Positions 1 through 11,646 of a DNA stretch of 64,000 nucleotides are shown in pieces. Source of the DNA: Gracilaria gracilis (lineage: Eukaryota > Rhodophyta > Florideophyceae > Gracilariales > Gracilariaceae). The first letter of the stretch is position 1, and every line of letters begins with the position of its first letter. A program made the translations under genes and the position numbers. The notes under the pieces are model-generated. The model was given only the letters and a program-made list of their open reading frames with translations, was not told the origin of the DNA and did not search any database. The stretch is taken from positions 1-64,000 of the forward strand of contig JARGSG010000050.1 of assembly GCA_030374805.1 (NCBI GenBank). Direction: 5' to 3'.

Positions 1-1797
1 GGGGCGAAGCTGGCCCCGCACCGCCACTCCTTACCAAACGGGACTACCGCACGGGAACTATGGGCAGGGATCGCTCCCTACGCCCTGCAGAGTCTCCGAA
101 CGGAAAATTGAGGTCCACGTCTCCATGGCGGTGGAAACGTAGCTCAAGGACCGAATCCCGGCGCTTCTGCAGGGATATTCCACCGATCGTACACGATATG
201 GTCAGGAATATCCTGAAGACCGACCGTCGGAACCTGCTGCGTCAGATCTGAACAGTACACTGGCCGCACTGATAGCTCAGCTACCGACCCACCCACCCAA
301 ATCTTTTATTGACCGTACGGACAATGCTCCCGCTAGCGGCGAGAGGAAACCCGACCGGAACTGAAGAAGGGCCCAACGAGGGGTCCGACCGGAGGTAGTG
401 TACCCCGCCAGTCAACCCGCAGGATGATCCGAACGGAAGCTCAGGAGATTCCTCCGACGAGAGAAAGGAATCGCCGCCGCAGAGGCGGTAGACCGAGCGG
501 AAGTTCCGATTCGGATGACGCGCCCCGTAAACGGAAAGACCGTCGCCGCCAGAGAAGGCGGACGATCAACCAGAACGAACTCGGACTCTTCGGAGTCATC
601 GTCGGATGACGACCGCACGGATTCGGAAGTCGACCGACACTCCCGCAGCCCTCGACGGAGGGGGAAGTCCGATCGGTGTCGTTCCCGTTCGGACAGGTTG
701 ATGCTAAAACGCATCAGACCCTTGAACGAGAAGTTCGCCAAAGTGGTGGACTACCGTACGTACAGGTTGCTCAGGAGGAGCCAGACGTACAATTCGCGGG
801 TGGCGCGCAAGATTGCGCGCTACCAAAAGAAATTGAATGTCCAGATGAAGGGCCATTCCTTTTCCGGGACGGATCCGATATCGGTGCTCAATTTCTTACA
901 GCGGTTTAAAACCGCTTGCAACCATAACGGACTCACTGAGGGGGCAGCCCTCTGGTGTTTCCAGTTTTACCTGACCGAACCGGCGCACGCTCTGGTTCAG
1001 TCTCGGCTCGAAGGTGAGTCTGGCGCTGTCGACCGTACTCGAGATGAGTCTCTCCCCACGTACGAAGAGGTCGTCAACTTTCTGTTGACCACGCACGCAA
1101 CGGATGAGATCATTGCCGACGCGACCGCAGAGGTCACCCTCTACCGCCAAGCGCCAGGCATGTCCGAAATGGAATTCGCCCAAAAACTCTAGACGAAAGC
1201 CCTCCGTTGCGGAAATGTCGTTACCGATCGGAATTTGAAGGGGATCTTCGTCGAAGGTCTCCTTGCCGCCATACGGTCAAAGGTGAGGAATCACCTAACC
1301 TCGCATCCCAATATCGGATACGATGCACTTGCCCGTTACGCGGAATCGTACGGAGACATCCATCGTGCCTCACGTCGACAGTCCGTTCGGGTCGATACTC
1401 AAAAGCCAACCGCTCGGAAGGAGTCTTCTCATACCGCCTGGAAGGTTAACAGTATCGATACCCGTCGGAAGCGATCTATTCCTTATCGGATGAAGACGAG
1501 GAACATGTCCTCGCGGTATCCCGCGCGTCTTCCATGACCTCGCCTCCCACTACGCCCTCGGCTTCAACGCCGGATCAGTCCGTTCGGTCTTATCCCAGTC
1601 CTGCCAGCTCCAAGGTACAGCAACCCCAGTGGCAGGCACCAGTTAGACCCTGTCGCATTTGCCTTTCGCGGGAGCCCAACTGCTGTCAGTTGCTCCCCCC
1701 GGACCTAAAGGAGAAGCTGCTGGCCATACGGGAGGCTATTATCAGCAACGCCACGAGGAAGGCTATTACAGTGCCTACCAGACGGACGGAAACCTGA
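1..1797 (+). pseudogene. gag of element 1 (degenerate)
   Basis: Nucleocapsid/capsid-like polyprotein, recognised by alignment with the gag of element 2. A basic, Ser/Asp-rich tract (about 424-700) is followed by a conserved capsid block at 715-1380 (VDYRTYRLLRR, ISVLNFLQRFKTACNHNG, EEVVNFLLTTHATDE). A cysteine-containing remnant of a zinc knuckle (CRICLSREPNCC, about 1648-1683) lacks the histidine of the CCHC box. The frame shifts near 470 and 560. A TAG at 1190-1192 lies where element 2 has Trp, consistent with TGG to TAG. A further shift near 1530 puts the last part in the pol frame, where TGA at 1795-1797 ends it. It is not functional. Confidence 0.8.
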
Positions 1798-4700
1798 TAC
1801 CCCGAAGGACAATGTAGGGTATCGCCAGGGCGGACAGCCTCGCCAGACGTACTCACCAAGACCGACACAGGCCGTCATGCTGGTCAAGGGGCCTGCTCCC
1901 CACCAGGAAAACGACCAGGAGGAAGCGTAGAGGCATCGCCTCCTCCACAGAGGCCTAGCCTCGCCCCGTCAGCGACAGACCGAACGGACTCCATCCGAGG
2001 GGAGCCCGCTGTTCTGACATGTGACCTGACCGATACGGACATTGAAACCGAAACGGTCCTCTTTTCAAGCGCGAACTACAAGGTGCACGTGTCGGTTGGC
2101 CTCAGCACGGCACTGATGTATCCGTTAACGGGAGTTCTTGATACCGGAGCCGGACCCTGTCTGGTTCACGAACGCCATCTCCCTCCGAATTGGCGCTCGA
2201 AACTTCGACCGGACGTAAGACCCCGAATTACGGACGCGTCGAAGAACCGAATGGACGTTGTGGGAGTTCTCCCCCTTATGGTCCTAATCGGTGACCTCAA
2301 TGTACGAGTACAGTTCCTGGTGGTTTCTAACCTCTCCACCAGCGTACTTCTCGGTACTTCTTTTATTGACAAGTACGTCTTGGCAATACTACCACCGAAA
2401 CGGACAATACTCCTACGACACTCCAAACCGGTGTCTATACAATATTCCGCTTACGGACCAAATGCACCTTCCGCGCGGGAACCAGAACCCGAACGGGAAA
2501 CTCCATCTCATAAGATACACGTTGCCCGTCCGGTTGTTCTACCCCCAATGTCGGAAACGAACGTCATGGTAACCACCAAAACGTCCGGCTTGGTCTTTCT
2601 ACAGTCTCATCACCGAACGGTATCAACGCTTGAACTCACACTCCTTGCGGGTGGATTTATGGAGCTCCGACCGGACGTACCCTTTCTCGTTCGCGTGGCG
2701 AACTTTTCAGACCGCTCGGTTCGACTACATAAGAAAACCATTATCGGACTTGCTCTTCCACCTCCTGTAGCGCTCATAACTCCACAGCCATCGTCGCGGA
2801 GCGACGAGTCGAAGGAGGGGGAACACATTCCAATTTCGGGTAATAACCACGAACGGGAATACAAGGATACCGAACAGGAGCAAGAAACCGTACGAAAAGA
2901 TGAGAACGATTGGACCAGCAAGGTACAGATCAGTCCTGAGTATGTTACCGAACGGGACAAAGTCATTGAGCTACTTCGACCGTTTGCGGACATGTTGGAC
3001 GGCCATCTCGGAACGATTGCGGCAGCGAAGCACCGCATCCATCTGGAACCGGGCTCGAAGCCCATATTCCAGATTCCGTACCGTGCCGGACCCGCTCGGA
3101 GAGAGCTCGAACGTAAGGAGGTGACAAAGCAGCTCGCTGCTGGTGTCATAGAACCGTCATCGGCAGAATGGGCCAGCCCGGTCGTATTCGCGCTCAAGAA
3201 AGACGGAAGCCTTCGCTTCTGCGTCGACTACCGCCGGTTGAACGCTACCACCTTACGGGACACATACCCACTATCCCGAATGAAAGAGTGCATCGACTCT
3301 CCTGGAGACGCACAAATCTTCTCCACTTTGGACGCCAACAGTGGTTATTGGCAGACCGAAATGGATGAATCCGACCGGGACAAAACGACGTTCACGTCGC
3401 ATATGGGACTGTACCGTTATCGGAGAATGCCGTTCGGACTCAAGAACGCACCAGCTACCTTCCAGCGTGCTCTCGATATCATCCTATCACGGGTGAAGTG
3501 GCAGTACGCACTGGTGTATCTTGATGACGTAATCATCTATTCTCGGACGGTTGAAGAGCATTATGACCATGTGCGGACCATACTGCATATGCTCCGTTCG
3601 GCTGGTGTTACTTTCTGACTGGACAAGTGCTACTTTTTCAGTGGCACGGTGGACTATCTAGGCCACCTAATCCGACCGGGAAAGCTTCAAGTGTCTCTCA
3701 AGACACAGAATGCTATCAAGCAGGCTAAACCGCCTACGACCCAGACGGAGCTCCGATCGTTCTTGGCGCTCTGTAACGTTTTCCGTCGGTTTGTCGCAAA
3801 CTTCGCCCGAATTGCGGCTCCATTGAACCGCAAGTTAGAAAAAGGGCAACCCACGAAGTTTGGGACATTGACCGATACGGAACACGAAGCCTTTGACGAA
3901 TTACGTCAGAGACTGATACGCCCGCCTATTTTGGCCATCCACCGTCAAGGGTACCCGTACGTTCTGCATACAGACCCATGAGACCGACAGGTAGGATGCA
4001 CCATGCTACAGAAGCAACCGGACGGAGGCTTGCTACCGATCGGTTACTGGAGCCGCTCTCCATCCAAGACCGAACGGCAATACTCGACTACCGAACGGGA
4101 ATGCCTTGCGGTCGTCTGGGCCATACTGCACCTCTGTCCGTACCTGGAAGGTCAGAGGTTCACTGTCCGGACGGACCACCACTCGTTGAGGTGGATACTG
4201 AACCTTGCGGACGCGTCAGGACGGTTGGCCAGGTGGCGGTTGCGTCTAATGGAGTATGACTTCGATGTCGTCCACCGTCCGGGTATCAAGCACCAAGCGG
4301 CTGATGCCCTTTCTTGGATCCGGACGGATGGCGAAGACGATGCCCCATTGGACGAAGAGGTCCCCTGCTTGCTAGTGAATGACCGTACGGACGATGGCTA
4401 CTTTATCACCAACATTACCGTTAACGGTGATGAGTACAGCGACGTCTGCGTCGACTGGCCAACGCCCGAACGGAAATCTGCTGGTATCCCCGAGGTGCTT
4501 GCTGCCACCTCGGAGGAAACCAATATCGTTCCGGTCACGGTCGAAGAGCTGGTACGAGCTCAAGCAGATGACCCTTTCTGTGAGTCCGTACGGAAAGACA
4601 TCGGCAACGGTGTTACTCTGTTCGACATTGACCGAAACGGACTTATCGTGCGCGAAGCCCCACTGGACGGCGCCATCCAGAAGGTCGTACCTGCATCACT

Positions 4701-5571
4701 GCATGCACGCGTCCTCTACTTGGCACACTACCCCCGTCTGGTTGGCCATCCGGGCTCCACTCGGATGTACGAAAGTCTCCGTCGGGACTTCTACTGGCCG
4801 CATATAGCCAACGATGTATTCCAGACCGTACGGGACTGTCGCACCTGCCCGGCGACGAAGGAAACACACTTCAAGTCGCAGAAGCTGCTGAAGCTGTTAC
4901 CCGCCGCCGGTCCGCTGGAATTCGTCGCGATGGACATCGTCGGCCCATTAACGAACTCCGTAAACGGTTACCAGTACATACTGGTTATTACCGATTGGAT
5001 TAGCAAGATAGTTCGCTCTATACCTCTGCGGTCAACCACAGCCCCTGTAGTGGCGAAGGCCTTCCTGGAGAACTGGGTTTATCCGTACGGAATACCAAAC
5101 TACTTGCTAACCGATAACGGAACTCAATATGTCTCTAAGTTCTTTGAGACTGTATGTACCGCTTTGGGAACCAAACACGTACTAACGACCGCGTACCATC
5201 CGCAAACAAATGGTCAGGCCAAACGGTTTAACAAAACACTCGTGGAGAGGTTACGCCACTACGTAGCGGACCATCAGAACACTTGGCACGCGTATGTGCA
5301 ACCTCTTACGTACGGTTACAACCTACAGATCCATCGATCTCTCGGTACCGCACCGTTCGACGTTGCGCTAACGCGTAAACCCCCAAGCGTTCTGCTCGAT
5401 GAGCCCAGTACGTCACTGGACCCAACGACGCCTACACAGCCCACTGCCGCTCGGTTAAAACGCTACACGCTCAAGCTCCTACAGGCCACGCTGCAGACCG
5501 CTCGGACAAAGTTGACCCGCGCCCAACAGCGCTATAAGGAAAACTTTGTACACGCCGAGCTTTACCCCTGA
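1798..5571 (+). pseudogene. pol of element 1: protease, RT, RNase H, integrase (degenerate)
   Basis: Domains in order: aspartic protease with DTGAGP (about 2137-2154); reverse transcriptase (about 3040-3620) with FCVDYRRLN, MPFGLKNAPATFQ and the catalytic YLDD (about 3517-3528); RNase H (about 3950-4300) with TTERECLAVVWAI; integrase with an HHCC zinc finger (H at about 4724-4748, CRTC at about 4838-4849) and a D,D catalytic core (FVAMDIVGPL, LTDNGTQYV). The third catalytic residue, normally Glu in NGQ-x-ERFN, is Lys (AAA, 5221-5223). In-frame TGA codons at 3616-3618 and 3979-3981 interrupt RT/RNase H, and the frame is lost near 5550. Compared with element 2 the length is normal, so the damage is by point mutation rather than large deletion. 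Confidence 0.9.
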
Positions 5572-6073
5572 GGAAGAGGTGTTCGTTGACCGACCGGACT
5601 ATAAGAACGCAGACGAAGACCTTACGGATCAGGAACGTACGTATCGGAAGCTCTTACCGAAGACGGTTGGCCCGTTTAAGGTCGTATCCGCAACGGATGC
5701 TACTGTCACTCTGAACCAAGACGGTATACACAACACCGTCAGTATTGACAGAGTGACAAAAGCCCCAACCGCACGGCCAACAACCACACCGGTCACTTCC
5801 GAACGGACACGCGGCACAGTAGCTGCTGACTCTGAGGGACCGTATGCGGACGAACCAGTCGACGACCAGCCCACTCCACCGCCCGGAACAGTTCCGAGCG
5901 TGGTGGAACGAGTCGTCGACCATCGCGACACCCCGAACGGACAGGAATACCGCGTACGATGGCACGGGTACCGCACCGATCAGGATACCTTCGAACCGCC
6001 GGAACAAATCCTCCAGCACTTTATCGCCCGCTATTGGCGTCGCCGAAACCCTTCGGTAACGGCGACAACTTAA
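5546..6073 (+). pseudogene. C-terminal integrase tail and chromodomain of element 1
   Basis: The frame is shifted relative to the upstream integrase, but the sequence continues the element-2 alignment (LLPKTVGPFKVV then VTLNQDGIHNTVSIDRV). It ends in a chromodomain at about 5903-6050: VERVVDHR, EYRVRWHGY, DTFEPPEQIL. Chromodomains of chromoviruses bind modified histone tails and steer integration. The aromatic position usually occupied by Trp in the DTWEP motif is Phe. It stops with TAA at 6071-6073, just before a purine-rich run. Confidence 0.75.
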
Positions 6074-6351
6074 AGAGGGGGAAAGGGGCGGATCCGAGAT
6101 CCGAGATCGTACGTACTGGCTTGCAAGCGGTGAACTGTCACGGGACACCAAAAGGCGCCGCCACTACGTTATCATTGGGCGGCAAACCGCCACCAACGTA
6201 CATCTATTGGTCAATTACTTTCCGATTTTTACAAAACGCCGCCTTTTTCGACAACGGCACACGCAGAACGACATGCTATTGGCCCACAGGTCATCACAAA
6301 CAATCACAAGTTTACTTAGGAGAAAAGAAAGCAACGAGTACGCACGGTCAA

Positions 6352-8551
6352 CTAAGTAGTCTTCTTCCAACCGGGCTTCGTAATACCACGCTTACGGGTA
6401 CTCCACGGAGAGGTACCACGGCCCGCAGCGGAACCACCACGCGAACTCGAACCGGTCTTCGTCGGCTGGAACGCCAAGGCGGTCCCAGGCCACGGCGAAG
6501 TGGCCACGACCTTCTTCTTCCCACCCGACTTATTGCCCGATTGGGTTGCGGGTGCAGGCGACGGCTCTATGAGGTCCTCCTCAACCGTGACGGTCTCCGT
6601 TCTCTCCTGATCTCCGCTCGGAGACGGCATGGGAACACCCTGGACCTCAGAAGTTACCTCCTCTTGCGGAGTCTCCCCTTCGGGAGCCGCGTTCGTACCG
6701 CTCGGCCCTGCACCGTCACCGGACTGGCCTTCATCTTCAGGCTCTTCCCCCGGGCGGAATATAGGGCGCAACCAGCTCGACACCCTTGGAAAAGGACTCC
6801 GCCGCTTGGCGCATGTTCTTCACGATATGGTCGACGATGCGCTCCGCATCGACCTGTTGTGCAATGACCTCATAGGATTTGGTCACCAGCTCCTCTAACG
6901 GCGGCGCGAACGTCGACATCGGCGTCCCATCCACACCGGGCGCCATACCCAGACCAGCCGTCACGGACTTCCCGTAAGACGCGAGGACCAACAAGGAGCG
7001 GGCCCGGAGGTAACCGAGCAGGTTAAGCTGCGCCTGAGCCTGCTCACGGAGAGCAGTCTCGGCGTTGACCGCACGGCGCATCCATGCTCGGGCCGCCAAC
7101 AGGGCGTCGTCAAGCGTCGCAGGCTCCTCTTCGCCGAACGGAATACAAGCCGCACGGAGAGCCATGAAGGCCTTGTGCGTATCACCGTCCGAATGCGGGC
7201 TGGTGCTGTCCTCAATGGCGAACCCGGATTTGTCCCAAGACTTCCGACCGGATCCTGCCTGTACTCCTGCCTCCACAACGGTCTTCGCCTCAACGGGTGT
7301 CACCATTGGAGTCGGCAGTGGCGCCACGTCCTCGAAGTCCTGCGCCATGAACCCATGCGGGAAGAAGTCCGGAACGGTTTTGAAGGGCCAGGGGGGGAGA
7401 CTCTCCGGACCCTTCAGGACACGAGTGATCGGCGTCGCGACCGATCCGGTTGAGGGCATCGCCGGGAACGTATCGGAGTAGTAGTCGTACCACAGAAACC
7501 CCGGAGTGTTGTCCCAATCGGTCTCCAACGAGTACTGCAACAGTTTCTTACCGACCTGCGGGGGAAACACGGTGCCGCGGAGAATGTTCGGGAGTCCCAT
7601 CTCGGCCAGGATACATACCAGTTTGTACGGCATCGGAAACAACCGCCCGTACTTGGTTTGGCCGTCCTTGTGGTACAGACGCTCGTCTCCTGCACGGGTG
7701 AAGACCTCGATACCTTCGTGGGCCGCCTGGAGGAACGCCATAAAGGCAAACACTGCCCACTTGGCATATACGACCTGACAAACGACACCCTGAATGGGTG
7801 AACCTTTGAGGAGCTCTTCCGAACGGTAAGCCAACACGGACGGAGTCGGTACGGATAGGTTGCGGGACACATCGAGACTGGTCCACACTTCGTTCGTGGA
7901 GCAATACAAGTCCGATCGTCGATGAACAGGGACCTCAAAGAACTCGACGTTGTGACAACTGTACAGGAACCCATGGGACGCTCGGATTCTTGCCTCCGTT
8001 GCGGTATTACTTCCCCACCGTTGACGGTCCAGCCAGTACAACTTGTCGTACGGCGGTTCGAACATCACCAACCCAAGCGGATTCATGTCCTTCTCGGGAA
8101 AGCCCGCATCGGATGAGCAGCGGTGGAACAAACGCTGCAACGCGTCCTGATAGGTCTTCTCCTCCGGACAGCGCAGGTATAACATGTCGCTCCGCCCGTA
8201 GATCTTTTCACTCTTCCGTCCGGTCACACCAGGCAGGTGGTTCCAGCGGGCTTGCCAAGCTTCGATGCTTGTCCGTTTCGGATTGCGAGTCGCCATATCC
8301 CGCATCGGTAGCGCCGTCGGAATCGACGCGAAGCGCTCGCCGTCGAAGAACCCGTTCTGGACGTATTCCGTGACGGATAGTGGGACCTGCTTCCCCCGGC
8401 GAGGAGCGGTAAGACCGCGACGGAAGCGATGGTCATACTTCTGACCAGGTAACGGGACCGAACGAAAAGGTGTCGACGGTGTACCAGAGCCGCTCGGATT
8501 CGGCGCAATTGCGTGCGTAGGGTTGGATACGGAGTGAACCGACTCGGGCAT
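6352..8551 (-). CDS. Long antisense reading frame in the 3' region of element 1, unknown function
   Basis: Reading starts at an ATG at 8551-8549 and stays open for 604 codons, to 6737. At a run of five G residues near 6750 (minus strand) a one-base difference shifts into a second frame that continues to 6352. Removing one G would give one protein of about 730 residues. The N-terminal 500 residues look like a folded globular protein with many aromatic residues (for example FLYSCHNVEFFEVPVH, TPGFLWYDYYSDTFPAM). The C-terminus is Glu/Gly/Pro-rich and then basic (GNKSGGKKK). I recognise no family. Antisense genes between pol and the 3' LTR are known in some plant Ty3/Gypsy elements. With one defect in 2.2 kb it is better preserved than gag or pol of the same copy. 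Element 2 has no counterpart. Confidence 0.6.
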
Positions 8552-9707
8552 GTCACCGCTTGGCTGGCGCTCTGATAGGGGGAGGTGAACACGACAACGC
8601 GGTACTTGAGGTATTACCGACCGTTTGGAATCGCCACGACGACTATTTCATCGTACAGGCACCGCGCGGACGAAATGTCAGTGCTGACCAATTTATTTTT
8701 ATGGGAGGATCAGAAGCTGACGTTCCGCCACCCAATGCGCACGAGATACACTATACACTCGCTTCGTCGCGGTGTCGCATCGCGTCCAATTCGTACGGTC
8801 GCTCGCCCGTACGGTCACAATGAGCACTGACGGTCCTTCGACCGCCAGTCCATTTACGAAAAAGGACCACCGCTTCGGACACGGCGTACCCGCGCGGACA
8901 CGCGTTCGAACGCTAAGGGATCATCCGCCGTACGCTCTTCGTCGAGACGTGCGGCGCGCGCCAATACGCGTACCCGCCAGACGCCCTCCATCGAGACGTG
9001 CCGGGTGTACCGATTGGATCCCCATCGGGCGTTCTACTTCGAGACGAACCGCACGGAAAGACACGGATACACGCACGCCTTCGCTGCCGTCAGTACCTGT
9101 CTTCACGCCCACCCGTACGTAACACGGCAAGCGTCCCCAACGGTTCCGTCCGTATGGTGTCTCCTTCCCTTAGGAAAATCGGGCATGGCTTCGCCCCGCC
9201 CTTCCCGGGCAAATTTTCCGAAAGTGGACGCTGTGGCTCCCCGTAACCCCGTACGGACTCCGCGCAAGCGTGCTGCGTGTTACCGGACGGATGACGCCAA
9301 GTGCAGACCTCGCGGTGGGCGGGGCTAACGACTTCGAAGCCCCGCCGGGCACGCTCCGGGTGGCGACCGTCGTGGATGCCCTACGGGACTAGATGCACAT
9401 TTCCGATCGGACTTGAACGTACGCGAGGCCGAGCCCGTTGACGGTACTTGAACGAGTGCCTACAGTCTGCACAGGTATAACGCCATTCGCGCACCAGTGC
9501 GTTTCGCTCCGCTCGGCTTGAATCTTTACCACGCGTACTTAAGGCCCTTTTCGTCGCTCCCGCTCTGGAAATTTTGGCATAGATTTGCCCCGCCCTTTCC
9601 GGGCAAAATTCCCGAACGGACACTATAGCGCCCTCTCAACCATACGGACATAGGCGTAGCGACTTAGCGACGCTACGCGGCGCTCCGGGGGCGGAGCGCT
9701 AATCTAC
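8552..9707. other. Non-coding 3' region of element 1
   Basis: No convincing gene on either strand. The stretch is GC-rich and holds several CCG-N2-CGG dyads (by eye at about 8807, 9049, 9249, 9283, 9403 and 9612) and an imperfect direct repeat. It lies between the start of the antisense frame and the polypurine tract, and may contain the antisense promoter. Confidence 0.5.
9173..9633. repeat. Imperfect direct repeat pair (9173-9240 and 9566-9633)
   Basis: The two units share a core resembling GCCCCGCCCTTCCCGGGC, followed by AAATT(T)CCCGAA and a GGAC segment. They sit about 390 bp apart in the same orientation within the 3' non-coding region of element 1. Each contains a C/G-rich palindromic segment that could form a hairpin. 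Confidence 0.55.
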
Positions 9708-9717
9708 GAGGGGGATC
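9708..9717 (+). promoter_or_regulatory. Polypurine tract of element 1
   Basis: GAGGGGGATC lies immediately before the TGTAGTATAG that begins the 3' LTR. Element 2 has the same arrangement in its own orientation (AGGAAGGGGGTC then TGTAGTAC). The tract primes plus-strand DNA synthesis in LTR retrotransposons. Confidence 0.65.
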
Positions 9718-10700
9718 TGTAGTATAGTGGGCCCGGGTTGGTACAGAGTGTGTCTGATCAGCCGTTCACGTACGAAAGGGTAGTGCACGATGGGCTGGTG
9801 CCGTGGCACCGCCACGTGTACGATTTGGTGATCAAGTGCCGGACGGGTTGGCACAGCGTACAAGATGGCCATGTGTACTGACTTGGTGGTGACAGTGCAA
9901 ATTAGACCGATCGTACAGTAGTTAGTAATGGGGCCCAGACCCGATATTTAGTTGTAGTTCGGATCTCCCGAGGCCCCCAATCGTAAACGACAAGCATCTT
10001 CTGCCGAACGTCTTCTTCGCTAGTTTGCACTAACGATAGACCGCACGGCTACTCCTTTACTGGGTTTCTCAGACCGTTCGTATCCTTTCGCACGTTCCTG
10101 TACGTGCCTGGTGATACCAATCGTCCACTCTCCCCTCGACCGCCCGGTGCTTCCGCCCCTTCTCTCCCCTCGGATTCATTACAGTCACAAGACTGTACGC
10201 TACCGCCGCTCCCGTCTCGTCTCAAGACCGCTTCGGACTCTCTCCCTTTTTGTGCAGTATACCACACACTCCTTCCAGGAGAGAGGCTCCGTTGCCTACG
10301 GGTAGTGTATCCTCCCTGCGTCACCTAACAGGACCCATTCGTGGGAGTGTTTTCCGCTTGTGTCGCGTTCAACCCTGTACAGGGATAACGCCGGTGTTTA
10401 CCGTAGCCTTTTTGCCCTTTTCTCCTTTTCCTTCTTCCCATCCCCCCGCTCTCGCGGATTCCTTTTCTCTTTCCCCCACTTCCGTGGACTCGTGCCTCTC
10501 TCGAGGGCCCGTTCACTCACACACGTGTTGCCAACACCGATCCTTGCTCAACTCTCTACGCCCGTCGTGACGGCTTGGCCTCGGCTTACACCCGACTTCG
10601 TCGTGCTTTGCCAGAGAGGCTCTGTCTGCTGACTACCCTCCTACGGAGGAAGATCTCGGACGTCTTCGTGGTGTCTTTCCGCTTCTGGCGTTGCAGTACA
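9718..10700 (+). repeat. 3' LTR of element 1
   Basis: The start TGTAGTATAG directly follows the polypurine tract and matches the TGTAGTA start of the element-2 LTR. The end is placed at GCAGTACA (TGTA...TACA), about 983 bp long; this end is inferred, since the 5' LTR is not in the window. A stretch of about 190 bp (about 10270-10457) reappears diverged at 63810-64000, showing that this LTR family has another member at the right edge. Confidence 0.6.
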
Positions 10701-10745
10701 ACCTCCTCATCAGTCGTTCTCCGTGAACAGCGCAGCATTTTGGAC

Positions 10746-11646
10746 ATGTTGCGCCACATACCCCCTTCAACGTTTGAATATCATGGCATGTCCCAAATTC
10801 GAAATGCTCCGGGAAATTCTACGCTTTCGACGTTGAGAAAGTTTAGGTCTATGTTTGGAGTTAGCCCTGATACATGTTCTATTCTTTGGGAAAAAATTTC
10901 TCTTCTGCATCTGTCTTTTAGCTACAGTTCTCATTATTTGCTCTGGAGACTCATCTTTCTGAAAGTATATGTTTCGGAGCACACATTAAGCGCACTTATT
11001 CGAAAAGACGAAAAAACAATTCGTCTTTGGATAAAGAGAAGCGTGAAAATATTGGCGAACCTCTGCGAAGTAAGTAATAATGAAATACGTCTTCGGGAGT
11101 TGAAGGGTACTAACAGTTTCATAGACAAATTGGGACGAACGATTTGATTCCAACTTTGTAGGTGAACCATTAAAATTGGTATCTCTGGATGCAACGGATT
11201 GCCAAATTAATGAGCCGTCGCCATTTGATACAAAATTGTTCTCCCATAAACTAAAAGCATCTGCACTTCGTTATGAACTTGGAGTTTGTATCAAGCCCGG
11301 GGAAATTGTTTGGACACATGGTCCGTTTGAGAGCGGATTGTTCCCTGACAACAAAATATTCGTATCAAGTATGAAGCAGAGTCTGTTGGAAAACGAGTAT
11401 GTGATAACGGACGATGGATAGACGGATGCTAAATGTATAACGCCTTCCGCTAATTTGTTTTTACTGGGAATCAATCATTCAATTATCCGGGACAGACACG
11501 AAACTCTCAATCAACGCATGAAATCTTTTGAAGTGCTAAGGCATGTGTTTCGGCACAAGGTTGATTTTCATTCTTATTGTTTTCACGCTGTGTCTCAAAT
11601 CGTTTCTGTAATGTTGAAGAACGAAACGTCTCTTTTCTCTATATAA
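10746..11646 (+). pseudogene. PIF/Harbinger-like (IS5-type DDE) transposase, copy A
   Basis: Exon 1 is 10746-11069 and exon 2 is 11125-11646. The 55-nt intron begins GTAAGT, has GTACTAAC as a branch point and ends ATAG; splicing joins CE to TNWDERF, the usual W-x-x-RF lead-in of this DDE family. Catalytic motifs are D1 in SLDATDCQI, D2 in GLFPDNKIF and E in RDRHETLNQRMK. A TAG at 11419-11421 interrupts the frame between D2 and E, so the copy is inactive. Copy B (23889-24916) has the same gene, intron position and motifs. The LTR of element 1 ends 46 bp before the ATG, so any divergent partner gene would lie beyond element 1, outside the window. Confidence 0.8.

Larger units (their letters stand above)
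1..10700 (+). mobile_element. Chromovirus-type Ty3/Gypsy retrotransposon, element 1 (5' end outside window)
   Basis: Order on the plus strand: gag, protease, reverse transcriptase, RNase H, integrase, chromodomain, then a non-coding stretch holding a long antisense frame, a polypurine tract and a 3' LTR. This is the gag-pol order of Ty3/Gypsy, and the C-terminal chromodomain places it with chromoviruses. Gag and pol contain several in-frame stops, at least three frameshifts and a lost integrase catalytic residue, so the copy is dead. Its proteins align along their length with element 2 (12751-22192, minus strand), so the two are diverged relatives. The 5' LTR and primer-binding site lie left of the window. 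The whole element is studded with the dyad CCG-N2-CGG. Confidence 0.9.
1..10700. repeat. Dispersed dyad motif CCG-N2-CGG confined to element 1
   Basis: By eye I count about 54 exact CCGNNCGG sites: 41 in 1-6073, 11 in 6074-9717, 2 in the LTR. Examples start at 47, 96, 313, 351, 385, 429, 493, 613, 669 and 685. About 2.6 are expected by chance. Near-matches with a 3- or 4-base spacer (such as CCGATACGG) are also common. The next 50 kb shows roughly background frequency. The motif recurs in all reading frames and in non-coding sequence, so codon preference alone does not explain it. Confidence 0.85.

Noticed and set aside
2610-3197. 195-codon minus-strand open frame
   Set aside because: Lies opposite the reverse transcriptase, has no protein-like pattern of its own and is a shadow of the coding strand.
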